Below are positions 1 through 13,432 of a DNA stretch of 64,000 nt, piece by piece. The notes beneath the pieces are model-generated. The model did not search any database. It was not told where the DNA came from and was given only the letters and a program-made list of their open reading frames with translations. Both the position numbers and the translations under genes were made by a program. Each line of letters begins with the position of its first letter. The first letter of the stretch is position 1. Origin of the DNA: Lolium rigidum. Taxonomy: Eukaryota > Streptophyta > Magnoliopsida > Poales > Poaceae. The stretch lies in the NCBI RefSeq assembly GCF_022539505.1, contig NC_061514.1:324615090-324679089 (forward strand), written 5' to 3'.

Positions 1-177
1 TGACTACTGCAACAAGATTACCATTTCTATTAAAAGCTACATATAATTATTTCTAGACTAGAAACATTTGTATCACCATTCAAAGTAGTCGTTCTAAGCT
101 CGTGCTATGTGCAACACTTTTGTGGTTGATGAAAAAAAATCTCAACACCACCGTGCAACTTAGTTAACAGTTAACAC
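1..177. other. Left-edge intergenic sequence
   Basis: AT-rich sequence before the hAT element. I see no open frame, repeat boundary or RNA gene. Its last eight bases (170-177, GTTAACAC) are the left copy of the target duplication of the neighbouring transposon. Confidence 0.5.
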
Positions 178-1007
178 CAGGGGCGGAGGGAGGGGGCTGG
201 GGCGAGCAGGGTTCAGACCCCCCCCCCCCACATGGGTTCGCCCCCCTAATGATTCAGTCTACATATTAGTACAGAAAGAGTACTCTAAACATGCTAATTG
301 ACGCAGATAATCGCACCATCAGTACTTAAGGCCCATGCAACACAGCGAAACCCAGCATGCAGGCCAATTAGTCCATCCGTTTGGTGCTTGATTAATTCTC
401 CGGGACTTCCTCTTTCTTTGCCGAGGCCGAGCTGTGGATGCCCATCTACTAATCGTGTTCCAGCAGCTCCTCTAAAAAAAATCTAATCATCTTCATCGAT
501 AAAATAGATCTGATTTTTTCCGGTCGATCTGCCAATCTGCCATGGAGCTTACCGCCGCTCGTAGACTACACGGAGCGTCAGCCGCTATGAGAACAGGGCA
601 TAGAGTCGAGCGATGCTGTACATGCCAACTGCCGCACCATCCTCTACCTCCAAGGTCGTACTCATCCAACACTTGAATCTGGAGGTAACGCTGATAAATA
701 GTGTTCTAGTTTTCTTTCAGCGCTCAATCGAGTAGCTTGGCAGATCAGCAACAATTTGCCGTTCAAGGCTAGTAAAAATTTCAACATTATTTTTATCTAT
801 AATCCATAAATAAATATTTCGATACTTCCTCCATCCGTAAGAGGGAGTAGTAAACTTATGCATTAGGCGTAAATAGTGGTTTAAGGGCTAATCAAGAGAT
901 TATTTAAGAAAAAGAAACTCGTGTAATTCATATGAACACCGAACTTTTTTTTTTGTCTCTGCCGTTGCCTCGCCCCTCCCTATACCTAAATCCTGGCTCC
1001 GCCCCTG
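178..1007. mobile_element. Non-autonomous hAT-type DNA transposon
   Basis: An 830-bp element bounded by inverted termini that both begin CAGGGGCGGAG (left 178-188; right end read on the minus strand from 1007). It is flanked on both sides by the same 8-bp sequence GTTAACAC (170-177 and 1008-1015). An 8-bp duplication with CAGGGGCGG-type termini fits the hAT superfamily. There is no transposase frame inside, so it must depend on an enzyme supplied in trans. A CCCC tract at about 218-231 and the AT-rich interior carry nothing recognisable. The perfect duplication and termini make the boundaries secure; the superfamily name is an inference from duplication length and termini. Confidence 0.8.
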
Positions 1008-1015
1008 GTTAACAC

Positions 1016-2370
1016 TCATAATACCTACAAGATTGGACGATATGCACTCTAAAATCGCACAATGCTCCACTCTCAGCAGTAGCAGAACAGAGCTCCATCA
1101 TGGCACCTTACAACAGGAGGATGATCCCACCAAATCCCTTTGAGAAACTAATCAAACGCCCTAGAAAAATCATATCTACAATAGTACAATACCGCTGATC
1201 CCCGCACCCGCAGAAAAAAATATAGATGATCCACGCACTGGTCGGGTGGTGCCCCTCCCCTGCATGCATATGCATATGAAGGAGCGAAATGCAAAAGATG
1301 ACCTGGGCGCCGTGGAGGTGTCGCCGGACTCCATGGACTCCATCTGGACGACAGCGCTGTCGTGCGGCTCCACGGGCCGATATCTCTGCTGCGACGGCTT
1401 CGGCGGCACCGGGGCCTCCTCGTCGGCGCCACCCCCGGCTCCTCTGCTCCCCAATGCAGAAGGATCGACCAACTTCCCTGGCGCAGCGCAGCGGGGTCGA
1501 TTGCGGATTAAGGGTCAGTTAGCCGAGGGCGGAAGAATCCGGGACACCCTGCCGATGCGATGGGAGCGCATTGGCATTGCCCGCGATCTTGGATCCAGAT
1601 CTAGGGGAGGTTTGAGCCTTGGAGGGACGGGGTAGGAGAGGGTGAAGAGATCACTACCGGCGAGAGGCGGCGGGAAGAGAGGTGAGTCGAAGGGAGGAGG
1701 TGGTGGTGGCGGGGAAAAAGGAGCGGCGAGGGTGATCAAGTGATATCCGTTCCTTTCTGCCGTGGGACAGGACCAGAGTTTTTTGTTTTCTCTCTCCTTT
1801 TTAATACAACTCCATTACTTGTATTGCAACAAAACACAAGAAAGATGGTGTACCTAGGCAAACTGCTATCGCCTCAATTACCAAGCACACATGGGTCATT
1901 CGCCGCCACCAGAGAAGAAGAGCACCCACTCTTTGGCGTTGAAGAAGCCCCTAGCCATGAGGCGTTGACGAGCCACGATAGCCACCAGCAAGTAGATTGG
2001 GTCTAGCCCGATAAGGAACATTGGCCGGAGGAGCCCTCTAAGCTTCTTCAACGCCGGATCCGGAACCAGTGCCACCCCGCCCTTCAAGCGGCTAGATCTC
2101 CCACCATCTTCCGCAAACACGCAACGGTGAAAACCGCCGCAAACCAATCACAACACATCTTTAAAATGCTTGAGATTTGACAACACTGATCATAGAACCT
2201 ATGTTGACTTTAAGGTAATTCAGTAACCATAATCCACAACCTCAGCATCCTTGCCACATTTTGGTTTGAGCTATTACTCAAAGTTTATGATAAACAACTT
2301 GTTATCATCGCATTGTTTAATCATCAACACTGTTGTATTGATTTCCTTATTACCTATTGTTAGCTACTTT
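1016..2370. other. Unassigned sequence with a GC-rich, gene-like block
   Basis: About 1240-1740 is GC-rich and, read on the minus strand, resembles a CT-rich leader followed by a short open stretch rich in Pro, Ser and Ala (around 1472-1300). It has no clear ATG, no convincing intron pair and no domain I recognise. It could be the 5' part of a decayed gene or a fragment captured by a transposon. The stretch 1896-2147 has a second minus-strand frame that I cannot assign. The remainder, up to the LINE poly-T at about 2370, shows nothing. Confidence 0.25.
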
Positions 2371-3710
2371 TTTTCGAGAGTGCACCAAAGGCGCATCATA
2401 ACTTCATTGAAGATAGAAAAGTATTTTACAAGAAGCCACTGCTGCCGAACTCCCCCACTCACACCTAAGACTACTCGCGTGACACAACTTGCCTCCCTCC
2501 TACTCTAGCTACCTAACGATGTCGATGATCTGCTCGGTGTTCAACTGAAGACGGGTGTTCCCGAACGTTCTAGTGTTCCTCTGTTTCCATAGGGTCCAAG
2601 ACACTAGGATCACCAGCATATCGAACCTCCTTCTATCCCTCTTATGCACTTGCCCTCTGTCCAAGATCCACCATTTCTCCAAGTTGTGTCTGAAGTAGGT
2701 TCTTGAATCTCAAGCATTGCCATTTGGAGACATCCCAGCCACACAACTCTCGCATACGGGCGCTGAATCAAGATGTGATCCACCTTGTCCTCCTCCTGCA
2801 GGAAAGTGTAGCAGGATTCCTTGTGCTCCTCCAAATCGTGCCTAAATCTCCTCTCCGCCGTCCAAAGCATGTATCTCAGTGCCACCAGATGAAAATCTTG
2901 CATTTAAATGGTGCAAAGGATTTCCAAACCAACTTATGCATATCGTCAATCATCATTCCTTGGCATAACAACATGTAGGTGCGTTTCACCGTGTACACAC
3001 CCGTCCTGGAGCCCTTCGAGATGAACTGATCCGATATGTTAACGTCTCTCTCCATCCCTTCCAACGCCTCCCAAAGCTGGCTACAGTGCGAGCAAACCTC
3101 AACTTGAGAGGCTAGCATGCTATTATTTTATCTCGTGGTGACGGAAACGACAACCACATGTGCAACCTCTCCCACTGTACGGCCATGTAACAAACTATCT
3201 CCCCAGAACTTGATGCTCTTTCATCGCCGCTGGCAAAACTCACACCACTCTGAAAAACCTCGCTGACCTTGTCTTCTTTCATCAAACTCAACCCCTTCCA
3301 CGGTATGTTTGGTTCAGTACGGTTCAGTGCGCTTTAGCCATTCCCATCTAGCTATGAGATCAAGGCCTTGCAGGCTCAAGTCCTTGATGAAAAGCCCACC
3401 AAAGCAAATAGGCTTACAAATGCTTTCCCATGCTACAAGGCATTGTCCTCCATGAATTTCCTTTTTCCTAGCCTAGAGAAAGGCTCTCAGCTATTTGGTA
3501 ACCTCCTCAAGCAGCCACGTAGGGGCGTCTTTCGATGAGTAATTGATGGATAGGTCTAGCGGTGATCATGGCATTGATGAGGATCAATCTTCCTGCCCTC
3601 GCGATCATGCCCGGCGCTAAGCAGGCATACAACGAATATCTCTGTCCAAAACGGTTGCAACTCTGCTTTGGTAAGAGGCCGCAGTGCAAGCTGAAGCGAA
3701 GGTAGGAGAA
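2371..3710 (-). pseudogene. LINE (non-LTR retrotransposon) remnant, 3' part
   Basis: A minus-strand remnant of a LINE ORF2. At the low-coordinate end a T run followed by CGAGAG is the complement of a poly-A tail. Reading up the minus strand I see a broken zinc-binding C-terminal region typical of plant LINEs (about 2610-3118, with a WKSFAPFKCKIFIWW-like segment), and further upstream (3507-3689) the reverse-transcriptase end with an AGRLILINAMI-like segment. At least three frame breaks separate these blocks, so it cannot make protein. The 5' limit is approximate and I found no clear target duplication. Confidence 0.6.
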
Positions 3711-3727
3711 AGAAGAGGAAAAGAGGA

Positions 3728-3810
3728 GCCCTGAGTCTCCTGCTCCTGTTCCAGTGTCTGAGGCGAATGGTGGCTCCTCCGCATTGGAACAGGAGCAGGA
3801 GGCTCAGGGC
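3728..3810. repeat. Short perfect-stem hairpin
   Basis: Two 26-base arms (3728-3753 and 3785-3810) are inverted copies of each other with one difference, which would still pair as G:U on one strand. The loop is 31 bases. It lies between the LINE remnant and the large LTR element. Whether it is transcribed cannot be told from sequence. Confidence 0.6.
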
Positions 3811-3877
3811 GACAGCGACAAGGTTAGCGGAGGAGCTTCAGTGCTCCGAAGGCTCCTTGCTCCCCCGCTCTGGTACC

Positions 3878-6800
3878 TGTGGTGACCCGGCATACCACTG
3901 CATGGTGTAGTATGCAAGTCTGACATAACACCAATGAAACACCGTTCCACTAGTATTACATCGCTCAGAGTGGTACAACAGAAACATATGCGGGTCCAAG
4001 GCATGTCTATAGAATTACAACTCTGACTCTATTACATAAGATCAGCATAGCCTCCTACTTTACAATGAGGTAAGTCTGCAAATAAACTCCAAAAGAACGA
4101 CTCGTAGTCTAATCCTATCACGAACTCTATTTGTAGAGTATTTACCTAGCTATAGAGGCTATGAATAGATTCTAGCTAAATAGGAGCTAAGTTTAGGAAG
4201 CTAGTTCCTTCTATTGCTAATCTAGGTTGTCTTCTTGTTGGATGTGGTGTTTGTCTCCTCTGACAGGTTCATGTCCCTTGAAGTAGTTGTTGATTTCCTC
4301 GGTCTTTGAGTTGCACTGTAGATCCTCCTTCAATGCCTCCATATCTAAGCAGGGGATTTAAGAGTGGGATGAGTACGAGCGTACTCAACAAGTTCATTAT
4401 AGGAAAGAGGTGTTTAATGCACTAGCTACAGCATTAGACCAGGAAGTCTAATACCAATGCAGGTTTTCATAATCATTTCTTCAAAAGGTTGCTTTTATTC
4501 AGAAGAACTATGTCCGTCAGCCTTCACCGGTTTACTAGAACTTCATGGAGCTCCTTTCCGGCCGCGTTCGCAGTTCCATATCCCGGAACGAGGAGTGACG
4601 AGTCACGGTTCTTTACACTCGCGAGAGGTGTGTTGCTTTACCCATAAGAGATCTTAACCTTGGTGCCAACCGAGTCTAGTTCTCGTCCACACTTCCTTTG
4701 GTGTGAGGCCCGGTATAAGGTCTAGCCAATCATGTTCCTCCGCTACCTCGAACACCCACCCTTTGTTGCATACCCCGACCCCGGGTCCTCGTCGGTCCTC
4801 TTATACCACTTAAGGATGGACCCCGACCACGACAACAGTTTGGGACTCGTTAACCAAACTCCTTCGCCAGTAGTCGCAACCCATCATAGACCGCAATACC
4901 GTGGGGACTTTAGGCTTCCCCAGCCCACCGCTTGCACTTCGAGCGACAAGTGTCTACGGACTATGCCGTGGGGACTTAAGGCTTCCCCAGCCCACCGCTT
5001 GCCCCGACGGATACAAGTGTCTACGGTAAAGCGCATCCGTTGATGAACGAGAGGTGGAAACACTTTTGACTACTCCGTCCCACTCCGGATCTTATGGTTA
5101 ACACGGATATTACGGCACAAGAATCACTTGGCGACATTTGTTGTTTAATCCTAGATGGATATAAGCCCGTGCAATGGAACCTCCACCATATCATCACAAT
5201 CCATGGTTCCATTGCCCACCACATAGTCATATTCATAGTTATGAAAGTAGTGGTTTTGATTTTTGTGCAATAGTGATAACCATAATACTTTGCAAGTAAT
5301 TTGATAAAAATACTCAAATGACATGAGCAAGTGATGAACTTGCCTTTCTTGGCTGCAAGATTATGCAGACAAGGTCTTCGATGCGTAATAACTCCAAATT
5401 CTGAAATAGCATCATCGTCCAGTAAGGACGACGTTTAAAAGATTGGCAATGATGCAATAATGCATAGGAATGAGATGCAATCGCTCTAAGCGTGACCTAA
5501 CCCCGATGATTTAGGATTAGTGAGTTGTAATGATTGATTCGGGGTGTGTTGCACTTTTAGAGTGATTTACAAACAAGGTTCTTATTAAGGTGTGATTACA
5601 TGGTATCATAAACAGAGGCTGTAATATATCATAACAATAATATTAATAGCACACAACTATAACATTGGGTATAATCCTAACATGTAATGAATAGTGGTTG
5701 GTTTTAGCACTACATGGCATGGTTAATTATCATATATTTCAAAAGAATAACTTTTGAAGAACATGTTCTTAATAAAGAACAAGTATGATAATTAAGGTTG
5801 TGGAGTTCTATGGTTTACTATGTTTGTAATTGGCTTCTGGAGTAAGTGGTAATTGGATCACAACCTAGTTGGATTCATCTACACCTTGGGTTGGTAAGGT
5901 TGAGTTAAGCCTAGGCATCCAGAGCAATTCATTATACATGGTTGATATTAAGGTTGGTTTATCTTGCTAGTGATAGCTGGCTAGGGTTTATAGGTCCTTA
6001 TAAGCAGGGTTGGTGATGATTCTTTATTTACTTCCAAAGAATAACTTTTGAAGAACATACTTCTTAAGGAATAAGAAGTATATCAATTAGGGTTGAGGTT
6101 TTCTAGGTTTTATTATTGGTTTCACTAAGTAAAGAATGGTGGTTTCCTAAATAGGATGTTTAATAATTATCTCACACTAATAGGGTTTAGTGTGTATGGA
6201 ATAGGATGCATCATATTGGCATGGTTGCTATTGTAGTTCATCACAATGGTGTGATGCTAAGCATGGATGAATAAGGATGATGGTTTTGGCATTAGAAACT
6301 AGGTTTTAGGCTTGGTTGATCCTAATTTGATCATTTAGATTGGATAGGGATACATGCCTAGAATACTAAATTATTGATAAAAGGGCTCATACATTTCATG
6401 TGAACATGTCAAATATTTAATTGCTAATTATGGTTCTATGACTACTATTGGGGTAACATGATCACATATTATCTTGGGGTTTAAGTTTGGAAACAATCTA
6501 GGGTTTATTTGAAGTAGTGGAGCTAGGGTTCTAAATGATATTAGGGTTTTAGTATCCCACATAACATTATGGGTTATAATTTTATTCTTGATGGAACTAG
6601 TTTCTAGTTGAATTAGGGTTTTGGGTTTCACATGAAATGACTGGGTTGTAATATCATTCCATATGGAATTAGGGTTTGCTATCTACCATATAGTTCTACG
6701 ATTAACAACTTCATTTTAAAGTTGAAGTTATTAGTAACTTGGAAATAAAAATAATATTGAATTTGGTATTTTATTATTTTTAAACAATTAATAATTAAGG

Positions 6801-9800
6801 TAATTATTATTTAGTGTTTTAAATCCTCCGAATAAGGATTTAATAAGTTAATAGTAAAGGAAAATTAATTTTATTGTTTTCCTTATTTACTTACTGGTTT
6901 TTATTTATTTTATGAAATTTTTACTAATTATTGAACTTTAATTGAATTTAGAATACAAGAAAATGTTTAAATACAAGTATTAAACAATTAAATTTTTATT
7001 AAAAATAAAAATTTCATTTTATATTTTTATTGGATAGAGTTTATTTTTATGAACATTTTAATACCTCATTTGTATTTTTTCTGAGTAAATATGAATTTTC
7101 TAGATAATTGTGAAGTTTCAGATATTTTCTGGTATTTTAAATAAATGGGAAATGCTAACTGTACCGAGCCAGACTTAACTGCACCCACTGACTAGTGGGA
7201 CCTATGCCACGTGGACTGCCACGCAAGCAGCGACCGGTCAAAATTGACCAGGGCGTTTGACCCACCGGCGGTTAAACGCCGGCGTGTCTGCGTGCGGCGG
7301 CGCGCGTCGATTTTTGGCTCCCCTGGACGCGCGGCTAGCACTAATCGACTCCCCTCGACGTGGTGAGTACGATGGTGGTGTTGGTTTTCCAAAACGAGCA
7401 CCGGAACATCGCCGGCGACCACCATCTGCGGCGGCGGGCTCCGGTCAAGCGTCTAAATGAAGCTAGGATGCGTCATAGGAAGCGAATAAGGGCTCAATCG
7501 ATGCGTCTGCTCACCAGAAGGCTTCCTGGATGGTCGGCGACCTCGATTGTGATCGGAGAAGACGGCGAGCTCCAGTTTTCCGGCGAACCCAGGCGAAAGG
7601 GAACGCCGAAATTCGTACTCCTCCAAGCTCCCCTGGATGCGTGCTTCCTCCCAGAGGCTCTACGAGTCGAGGCGCATCTGCTGGACCTAAGCCTGGTCTC
7701 CGGGGTGGCTTGAATCGGCGGCTAGCCGGAGAATTGTCCGCCAGCGACCCCGGTGTTAGAAGAAGAGTGAGAGAGATTGAGGGCCTGAGAGATATTGTGG
7801 TGAGGTGTCAAAGATCAAGCATTTAACGGCGCTCCTCCAGGTGGTTTTATAGCTCACGGGGAGGTCGGCAACGTCGGCACGACGGCGACGACTGGCCGGG
7901 ATGCACAGCGTGTTCAATGTTACTTCTGGGCACGAATCTTGGCAGTTTTGGATGCGGTGGACGCGTGAGAGATTATGGGCACCCCAGGGTTGGTCCTTGG
8001 CGTCCGCCCGCCCTTATCCTCGATGAGGAGGTGGCCGGCGAAGTGTGGTACGCCATCGCCGTGTCGTCCATGCGCAGGAGGAAGAAGACGAGGCTCCCTC
8101 CTGTGAATCGGTAGGTTGGGTCGCTCCTGGGCTGTGGTCTGGGCCAGTGCTGGGCTTGGCAGCTGGGCTGCTGGTGGGCTGTGGCGACCAGGTAAGGTCC
8201 AGGTCAGCTTCACTTCTCTTTTCCTTTCTATTTTTCTTTTCTGTTTTCTTTTTCTATTTTACATTCTGTTTTTAATTCAAACTTAATTTATTTTTATACC
8301 ATGCATGTATTTTATAGGTTGTATTTCACTAGGAATAAGAAAAGGATAAATGTATTACTCCATTGTTGTTGAACAAACATATATGTGAGCATTATTGCAA
8401 TTTTAAATACTATATGGCATTGAATTAAGTGCCCACATAACAAGAATTTGAATATCATCTTGGAAGGACTCAAAGTAGTTTCCAAATGACATTGTTCTTA
8501 GTTGATGATATGTAGAGTATTATTGAGTTTCACTTTGTAAGAGACAAATCACCAAGTAAGGCTTGTTTATGGAGTCCTATTAAATAAGTGGCTAAATGGC
8601 ATGATTTCATGTGCTAAAATTTAAGGACTTGATCTCACATTTGAGATTGTTGGTCACTTACACATGAATTTATGTGAACACCTATTTATTAAGGTTTTAT
8701 AGGGTTGATGCTAGCCCAATTTCAAGGTTAGCGGTGGTGTTATATTTTTAATAACATCCAGAATTATTAGAGTAGATATTACTCTCATTATGGTTTGGTC
8801 TTGGTTATTAAGATAAGTAGTTGATCACCACCATGGGTTTAATCATATAGTTTAACTAATGAGAAATTCTAGGATTCTAATTATATTTATTTATTGACAA
8901 ATGGTTTGGAACTCAATTGTGAATTAGGTTTATAGTGGTGATCACCCAAGTGATACTTTACTAGGCTTGAGATTTAATTCTAGGTTATAGAGATGGGGTG
9001 TCTCCATATTGCATGTGCTAGGGTTTAATTTTCCCCAACCATGATAAGGTGGTGGCTTGCTTCATATCTAATGTGCTTCCCAAATTACTAAGGATTTGAG
9101 AATTGGTTTTATCTTCCACCAATTAACTTCTATTATTAATCTCAATTTATCATTGAAGTAACTATATTGATTATAGTTCTTTTTATAGTTAACTTTGGTC
9201 ATATGAATGAATAGTTTCTTACCATATAAAGTATAGAGTTTTACTCTAAGGGTTTCTTGTGGTTCTGAAGTGAAGGATAAGTGGAATGTAAATGTGGTAG
9301 AATTGTACTTATGATCACCAAGTGATTCACAAGTTAAGGTGGGGATATAAGCCTAGGGTTGCTTACTAGTTACCTCCCTATGATTTGATGTGGTGAATGA
9401 TATCTACTTATCCTATTAGGGTTTAACTTATTCTCACATACCACAAGAGCATGATCATGGATTAGGCATGATCAACTTGTTCTTAATATCTCTACCTCAA
9501 GTTCTTAGGGTTTATGATCATCACTTAATTAATAATGATCAAGGTTTGGCTTCCTAAGGTATCTCTCATTAATTAGGTTTCTCAGTTCCATTATCAAGCA
9601 TTGTCTTGATCAACTAGGGTATAGTACTTCTAATTTACCTTCTTGAATGGGACTACTAGGATTGCCTCTAAAGTTTATATCCCAGGAGAATGCCTGAGAT
9701 ATTATGTTAGGGTTCTACTCATCAATGATGATATGATCTTCTGGTTATAAGAATAGTCCTCTCCCTCAAATCCAGGTGCTGCCTCAACTATCTTGAGTGT

Positions 9801-10597
9801 AACACCAGATCTTGAGCTCTCTTATATAGGAATGGATTATTCTAGGGTTTATGGTGTACTCACAAGATCTCAATAGGTATTTAGTCTAAACCCCACTTGG
9901 CTATCTTGGTTATCTCACCACTCCAAGATGAAATGGTTTACCTAATACTTTAGTTCAAAGTTTATCCTTGATTCTTAATTAGGTAAAGCTGGGATTAGTA
10001 TGAATGGTCTCTCTCTCATTTGGGAAGGACTTCAATGATAACCTAAGGTTAGGTTCCCTAGAAGTTGATGTATATTAATATGTAGTAGAGAGGAATATAT
10101 ATTTCTAGAGTTTATCTCCTTGTCTTGCTTCCAAGAATGAAATAGAATGAATACCATGAAGTTTATGGTAGGATCATGGATTAGTTAAAGTCATGAAAAA
10201 GATAAGTGAAGAATGGTTTCTCCATTTTATTGTTACTTGGTATGCAATTGAATTGGTGTTCATATGTTATGACAAGGATTACCTTATTATGATCTGTTAT
10301 GAGATCAAGCAATTGATCATTGATTCCAGTGTTGTTGTGTTGATTTTAATTCCATTTGATCTAACCCCTTAGATCAAATCATCTCTACCCAAAACAATGT
10401 TTTAACAAAGTCACATTGAGGTTTATAGCGCTTGACTTGATGAGCTACTTCAATTCCACCAAGGTCAAGTGAAACTTCGATTCATTGTGACTTGTTTTAC
10501 TTTAAAGCGCGAAAATTCCCCAGATTTTCTATGCATGAATGCAATGCACACATCTGTTTCCTCTATTTTTGTAACCCCCATTACCTGGGATATTACA
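3878..10597 (-). repeat. 3' LTR of the giant-LTR element
   Basis: A 6720-bp terminal repeat, 3' with respect to the minus-strand element. Mostly AT-rich, with one GC-rich island at about 7190-8220. Collinear with 13433-20150 throughout; most differences are single-base changes or small indels at CG, CAG or CTG sites. The ORFs of about 65-117 codons in the GC-rich island are not all preserved between the copies and look like chance frames. Confidence 0.85.
7845..7852 (-). promoter_or_regulatory. TATA box of the LTR promoter, 3' LTR copy
   Basis: On the minus strand this reads CTATAAAA, just upstream of a CT-rich leader-like sequence. It is the best TATA candidate in the LTR and would place the transcript start near 7820. 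U3 would then be about 2.75 kb and R plus U5 about 3.9 kb. Inference from motif and context. Confidence 0.5.
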
Positions 10598-10612
10598 GTC
10601 TCTACCCCTTAA
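10598..10612 (-). other. Polypurine tract of the giant-LTR element
   Basis: Immediately inside the 3' LTR the minus strand reads AAGGGGTAGAGAC directly before the LTR start TGTAATATC. Position and composition match a plus-strand priming tract. Confidence 0.65.
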
Positions 10613-13418
10613 ACTAAACTTCGTCCTCGAAGTTTGAACTCTCTCACGTTTCCGAAGTGTGGATCTGACTTGTGCAGACTACGACTTTTCTCGAACTCCT
10701 TGGTGATCTTACTGGATATAATTGAATATATATCCCTTGTCCAGATTCTTCCTGGAATCCATTAAGGTTTGTCTCTGAACCATGGTTCTTACTTTAATTC
10801 TTTGATTTCTTCCAACTCTATAAGCTTGTTTCCTTTCTCATTGAAGATTCAATGATTGAGACTTCTTCTGGTGCTGTTAGTCTTATTTGAAGACTAATTG
10901 GATAACATTCTCCTATTTAATAAAATAGGTCTTTGTTTTTCCTTACTACCAAAACTGCAATAATGGTACTTAGTAAGGTATTTACCATGGAAATGGTTTT
11001 GATTGTTTATTTTCCTAAGAATGGATTAGACTCATTTAGTCCATCCAATCATGGTTTATAATTGATACCTATAACTATTTTGGGTTATTTAGGTTCCATG
11101 AAAGGAATCATTCTATTAGTCTTTGGTATTGGTATGTTCAATCTTCTTCGGTCTTTGGCCCTTTTGAACTGTATTTGGTCTATGGTATTTCCTTCATCCA
11201 ACTTCATTAACCTTAGATTACTTGAGCTATCGAACTGCTGAGTGAATATTACTCACTTCCTCAAGTTATAGTCTACTTCTTACTTCCTCGAGGTATAATT
11301 CTCGACTTCTGGTCTGACATCCTTCTGAAAGTAATGTTCAACAATCTTATGAAAATAAGATCGAACTTCCTCTTAGTTCAGAACTTCTTCTTCTATTTTG
11401 CTCAAAGTATTAAGTCATTGTACATCCAACTCAATCCTTACTCTACCCCTTAGAGTTTACTTATGTTCTTCGACTCCTTTTCTTCCAACTATTGGATTGA
11501 TGGTTAGAATATTAGTCTGGGTGTAGCTTATGGTTTATATTCTTCTAAGGTCTCGTGAAGAATCCTTGTGGTGTATCCACTCAATTGTGGACATCCAATG
11601 TGAATCCTTTGACTAAATGATTATAGATCATAGTTATTTGGCTGACAAACTTTTATTTGTTCACAACTTCTTGGTACAAATGATCCAATGGTGGACTACT
11701 TGATACCAATTGTGGCTATTTGTTATCTAAAAATGAATTCTATTATAGGTTCTGATCAACTGAACGAGACATCTTCTACTTTATCTCGCAGTATTGATTC
11801 TATACCAATTGGGGTCTTCTGATATCAACTATAGTCTTCTTATATCTGTTACGGTTTCATAGGTCATCTTCCTTCTGTCAGGGTTTATTTTGCAAGAAAA
11901 CCACTAACTGACACTATGAATATAGTATCCTGAGTGATTTCCCATGCATTCCCTCTTCTGTAATAACTATGGATCTGCTTCAGCTTCACCATAATCATTA
12001 TATTTCTCACCTTCATGCTTCTTTCGTACTAAAGTACTCCTCTGTTGAGGCAAAGCATGAGTTTTGATTGGCACTTCCTTCAGAGTATTGTGGTTACTTC
12101 CCACAACTTTGCTTCCTTTCTCTGATGAACCTTCATCTTGTCTTCGGAATCTTCCCGAATTCGTCGCTTCCTCACACGAATACTATTACCCTCTAGATCT
12201 ATAGTATCAAGTAAGAACTTGATATTGCAACATGCATTTGCATATCAAAGTCTAACTTCATGTATGGATCTAGTCAAACAATGAAAATCCATTAAAAACC
12301 AAGAAGATTCAGCTTTGTGTGTATAGTACACACCATCATAAGCCTGAATATAATAGTTGAGTATGACATCTCTAAACATCAGGCTGAGATGTGTAATATA
12401 TAACACCATATAAGCTAGGTTTATATCGTGATACTTAGCACGAGTATATGGGATTCTACTATTTGTCTCAACCTTTACCTTAATTGCACAATTGCAATGA
12501 GATAAACTTGACACAAAGTGGTTTGGGATGGTTAAGGTTAACCTAATTTTCTTTAGAAGTACTAACTTAGCTTCCATTATGTTGAGGACTACTTCACATG
12601 ATATGTTTGGTTCTAACATCACTATTCTAGTACTATTGGAACATAGCTCCTATACTTCCAAGTTATTGTACCATAAGGCTATGGTTCTGATGTGCTTGGC
12701 ACACTTCCCATGGTTTTGAAATACAATTCTTGCACTACTTGTTTAGCACTTGGCTTCTTATTGTACTCCTCCTAAATACTTTAGAGGTTCTACTACATCA
12801 CATAATGATTCTCAAGTGAAACATATATGACTAGCAACTCTACCATGTAAGTAGACAAGTTTTTATTCCTATCACTCTTCCTTACTTCCCATGATTGACT
12901 CATCATGGTCTATACTACCTCGTATAACTTATATTCATCCCTTACTATCAGTTGTTTCACAAGTTTAGATAAATTTTACTTACCCTATTACTTGTCTGGG
13001 TCTACATCTTCTATTAGGATATCTTAATTATCTTCATCACTTGATATTGTTCCTATTACAGATCTGAGTAATTCTTATTCAACTATAACATGTGTTGGTA
13101 CACATCTTCCAATAGGATATCTTCCTTATGGTTGTATCCTCTCTTTGGACTACCATGTATTGTATACCAACTGTGATCTACTCATCTATTGTGTTAAGGA
13201 CTTATTGATGTTCTACCTACTTGGGATTGGCTATCTAACTTTACTTTATCTAGGTAAGTTAGGTAAGAAATGTTGACTCGAGTGTGTCAGGATTATTCTC
13301 AAGTGAATATCCATCTCAAGTCATAAGAATATTTGGTTTACTTAGGACAACTTCCTATAGACACTACCAATCCTATAGGTCTCATTTAAAGGGTTTTAAT
13401 CCTAGGGTCAAAGCATTT

Positions 13419-13430
13419 GCTCTGATACCA
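13419..13430 (-). other. Primer-binding site complementary to initiator tRNA-Met
   Basis: The minus strand reads TGGTATCAGAGC two bases after the end of the 5' LTR (13433). This is the usual initiator-methionine tRNA primer sequence of plant LTR retrotransposons and fixes the element's orientation as minus. Confidence 0.85.
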
Positions 13431-13432
13431 GC

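Larger units (their letters stand above)
10598..13432 (-). other. Non-coding interior of the giant-LTR element
   Basis: 2.8 kb of AT-rich sequence between the two LTRs, found only once in the window. The longest frame (12245-12622, minus, 125 codons) has no recognisable domain and a composition like random translation. I see no remnants of gag or pol. It presumably holds packaging and priming signals. Confidence 0.6.

Noticed and set aside
832..851. Second Stowaway-like CTTCCTCCATCCG/GAGGGAG pair inside the hAT element
   Set aside because: Too short and imperfect, with no convincing TA duplication; could be chance.
7360..7713. Frames of 65-117 codons conserved in both copies of the large repeat
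   Set aside because: They lie within LTRs, change frame between copies, and have no domain; conservation only reflects the recent duplication of the whole LTR.
12245..12622. 125-codon minus frame as a possible gene of the large element
   Set aside because: Low-complexity composition typical of AT-rich chance frames and no recognisable gag, pol or envelope motif.
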